7,648 nt of DNA from Snowella sp031396835 (GTDB lineage: Bacteria; Cyanobacteriota; Cyanobacteriia; Cyanobacteriales; Microcystaceae): assembly GCA_031396835.1 (NCBI GenBank), contig JANNLO010000203.1, positions 1 to 7,648 on the forward strand, read 5' to 3'. The position numbers were made by a program, and so were the translations under genes. The notes beneath the pieces are model-generated. The model was not told the DNA's origin and did not search any database. It worked only from the letters and a program-made list of their open reading frames with translations. Below, piece after piece: positions 6,069 through 7,648 of this stretch. The number at the start of each line of letters is the position of its first letter. The stretch's first letter is position 1.

Positions 6069-7349
6069 ATGAATAAAAAAAAAGTAGAATCTTTACCAGA
6101 TCCACTTGTTAATAGTTCTTTAATCACTGAAGTTTTAACAATGGCAGTAAGTTCCCTTTGGAATAATAAATTACGGACGGGCTTAACGATGTTGGGAATG
6201 ATTATTGGTATTAGCTCAGTTGTCGCAGTTACTTCCTTGGGACAGGGAGTTAAAAAAGCAACAGAACAACAAATTCAATCTTTAGGGTCAGATGTGCTTT
6301 TAGTGTTGGCAGGAGCAGCGAGTAGTGGAGGAATTAGTCAAGGCGGTGGATCAGCCTCCACATTAACCTTAGATGATGCCCAAGCGGCAGCCCGACAAGT
6401 GAGTGCCGCCCGAAAAGTTACCGCTTTTTTACAAAGAGGAAATATTCAAGTTGTTTATAACGGTCAAAATGTTGCCACCACCGTATTAGGAACAGATTTA
6501 AATTATGCCGATGTCAAAGATACTTATCCCCAGGAAGGGCAATTTTTTACGCAAGCTGATTTAGATAATGCTCAACCTGTTGCGATTTTAGGAACCAAAG
6601 TTAGAGATCAATTATTTGGGAAACAATCGGCAATTGGGGCTGAGATTCGTATTCAAAATCAACTTTATAAAGTGATTGGAATTATGCCAGCTAAAGGTGC
6701 AGTAGGCCCAACAGATCAAGATGATCGCGTTTTTATTCCTCTGAGTAATATGTCCAGTCGAATTGTCGGAAATAATGCGGTTTCTGGGGTTGCTATTTCA
6801 GGTTTTTGGGTGGCGGCTAAAGACAATTCTCAAATGAACGCAGCTCAATTTCAAGTAACTAATTTATTGCGTCTTCGTCATAATATTTATCCTCCTTTGT
6901 TAGATGATTTCCGAATTATTAATCAGACGGATGTAGTTAATACTTTTACGAGTGTGATTAGTCTTTTTACGGTTATGATTGTTGCGATCGCGGGCATATC
7001 TTTGGTCGTCGGTGGAATTGGAATTGCTAATATTATGTTAGTTTCTGTAGTAGAAAGAACAAAAGAAATCGGCTTACGTAAAGCCTTAGGGGCAACTTAT
7101 GCCGCAATTTTAACTCAATTTTTAGCAGAAGCTGTTGTTGTTTCAAGTGTTGGCGGAACTATTGGTATTGTTTTCGGTATTATGATTGCTTTAGGCGGTA
7201 CTCAAGTCATGAAAATTCCTTTTGTTATTTCTCCTTTTTCGATTGTTGCTAGCTTGGGAATGTCTGTTGGTGTCGGGTTAATTGCTGGGGTTGTTCCTGC
7301 TCAGAATGCGGCAAAATTAGATGCGATCGTCGCTTTACGTAGTGAATAA
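6069..7349 (+). CDS. ABC transporter permease, MacB/FtsX type, without ATPase domain
   Basis: A 426-residue inner-membrane permease of the type VII (MacB/FtsX/LolCE-like) ABC superfamily. Order of parts: cytoplasmic N-terminus with SLWNNKLRTGLTMLGMIIGI (29-48) leading into membrane helix 1 (about 37-57), a large periplasmic MacB_PCD-like domain (about 60-290), then three membrane helices (about 297-326, 347-375 and 389-410). The conserved ERTKEIGLRKALGA (329-342) is the cytoplasmic coupling region that contacts the ATPase. The C-terminus (PAQNAAKLDAIVALRSE) matches the usual PxxxAxxxDPIxALRxE ending, so the gene is full length. E. coli MacB carries a fused ATPase; this protein does not and needs a separate one, not found in the window. 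It follows the adaptor gene by 80 bp and probably forms one complex with it. No Shine-Dalgarno is seen before ATG 6069. The insertion-sequence end lies just downstream. Confidence 0.94.
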   Translation: MNKKKVESLPDPLVNSSLITEVLTMAVSSLWNNKLRTGLTMLGMIIGISSVVAVTSLGQGVKKATEQQIQSLGSDVLLVLAGAASSGGISQGGGSASTLTLDDAQAAARQVSAARKVTAFLQRGNIQVVYNGQNVATTVLGTDLNYADVKDTYPQEGQFFTQADLDNAQPVAILGTKVRDQLFGKQSAIGAEIRIQNQLYKVIGIMPAKGAVGPTDQDDRVFIPLSNMSSRIVGNNAVSGVAISGFWVAAKDNSQMNAAQFQVTNLLRLRHNIYPPLLDDFRIINQTDVVNTFTSVISLFTVMIVAIAGISLVVGGIGIANIMLVSVVERTKEIGLRKALGATYAAILTQFLAEAVVVSSVGGTIGIVFGIMIALGGTQVMKIPFVISPFSIVASLGMSVGVGLIAGVVPAQNAAKLDAIVALRSE

Positions 7350-7648
7350 TTATTTGTAATCAAAGAACTTTTTATAAATTCGGAGATGATGAGACAACTT
7401 AAACAACAAAAAAAGCATCCTAAAAAGGGTATGACCTCTATTTGATAAAAGAAGGTATGATCAAGTTTTGCCCAAAATTGACTCCATCTTTCCTTCGTCA
7501 ACACCAAAGCCCGTAGGCTCAAAATAATTCCTGCTCCTTTTTCTTTCCATCGCATCCCTGAACAGCATAATCGTTGTTTTACTAATGTCTTACAGGCCGC
7601 TTCCGTTACTCCTGAACCTATTGGATATTTTTTCTCTCGATATTGAGC
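7301..7648 (-). CDS. ISKra4-like transposase, C-terminal part (5' end outside window)
   Basis: Read on the minus strand, the frame is open from the window edge at 7648. It encodes a segment containing YPIGSGVTEAACKTLVKQRL, then CCSGMRWKEKGAGIILSLRA and LTKERWSQFW. I recognise this as the C-terminal end of ISKra4-family DDE transposases; the Glu in GVTEAACK would be the catalytic E. Family-like sequence fades after about DHTFF (near 7448). From there the frame continues without a stop through Cys/Phe-rich and unrelated residues to 7301, overlapping the last 49 bases of the permease gene on the other strand. The native C-terminus is therefore uncertain: the true end may be lost, or the frame may read through the element end into flanking DNA. 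The ATG at 7555 is internal, not a start. Whether the element is active cannot be judged from this fragment. Confidence 0.82.
   Translation of the reverse strand, partial: AQYREKKYPIGSGVTEAACKTLVKQRLCCSGMRWKEKGAGIILSLRALVLTKERWSQFWAKLDHTFFYQIEVIPFLGCFFCCLSCLIISEFIKSSLITNNYSLRKATIASNFAAF
7350..7648 (-). mobile_element. End of an ISKra4-like insertion sequence (boundary not resolved)
   Basis: The transposase fragment shows that an insertion sequence enters here with its transposase 3' end facing the permease. The terminal inverted repeat should lie between the permease stop at 7349 and about 7450, but only one end is visible, so neither the inverted repeat nor the target duplication can be identified. 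A short repeated GGTATGA (7428-7434 and 7454-7460) is the only local repeat I noticed. Confidence 0.6.

Noticed and set aside
4477..7349. Heterocyst exporter devBC
   Set aside because: The permease N-terminus and periplasmic domain look more like MacB/YknZ than DevC, and the ATPase partner is absent, so the dev symbols were not assigned.
7301..7555. Stand-alone small membrane protein on the minus strand starting at ATG 7555
   Set aside because: The frame continues upstream to the window edge with clear ISKra4 transposase motifs, so this is only the end of that gene.
1..7648. Defence system, toxin-antitoxin pair, CRISPR array, riboswitch or tRNA
   Set aside because: No characteristic motif, repeat-spacer pattern or conserved RNA fold was seen on either strand.

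Overview
The window looks like chromosomal DNA from an AT-rich cyanobacterium. The evidence is seven copies of the HIP1 octamer GCGATCGC, a cyanobacterial-type RNase J, and an ISKra4-like transposase of a kind I associate with unicellular cyanobacteria such as Microcystis, Crocosphaera or Cyanothece-like genomes. The genus is inference only. There is no rRNA, tRNA or CRISPR array, and no gap between genes exceeds 300 bases.

Layout. (1) 1-1849, plus strand: the 3' half of a ribonuclease J gene cut by the window edge, a 91-bp gap with a possible stem-loop, then a soluble 249-residue protein of unknown function that ends at a clear intrinsic terminator (1878-1912). (2) 1927-4230, minus strand: two genes 39 bp apart, transcribed towards the first block. 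The upstream one encodes a 655-659-residue single-pass membrane protein built from about eleven helical repeats, nine of which end in tryptophan. The downstream one encodes a 94-residue LapA-domain (DUF1049) membrane protein. A plausible promoter lies at 4258-4286. (3) 4231-4476: divergent intergenic region with that promoter and a 17-bp palindrome. (4) 4477-7349, plus strand: a periplasmic adaptor (membrane fusion protein) and a MacB/FtsX-type ABC permease, 80 bp apart. (5) 7350-7648: the end of an insertion sequence on the minus strand, carrying the C-terminus of an ISKra4-like transposase that runs off the window.

How the genes fit together. The adaptor and permease should be two parts of a MacAB/YknXYZ-like ABC export complex. 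The permease has no ATPase domain and no ATPase gene follows within the window. The insertion sequence occupies the position where the ATPase gene often lies. RNase J belongs to RNA processing and decay, and the 249-residue gene beside it may share its transcript. The minus-strand pair is probably one operon of inner- or thylakoid-membrane proteins of unknown role.

I found no clearly new biological system. The least explained parts are the tryptophan-repeat membrane protein with its LapA-domain partner, the 249-residue protein after RNase J, and the incomplete exporter next to the insertion sequence.
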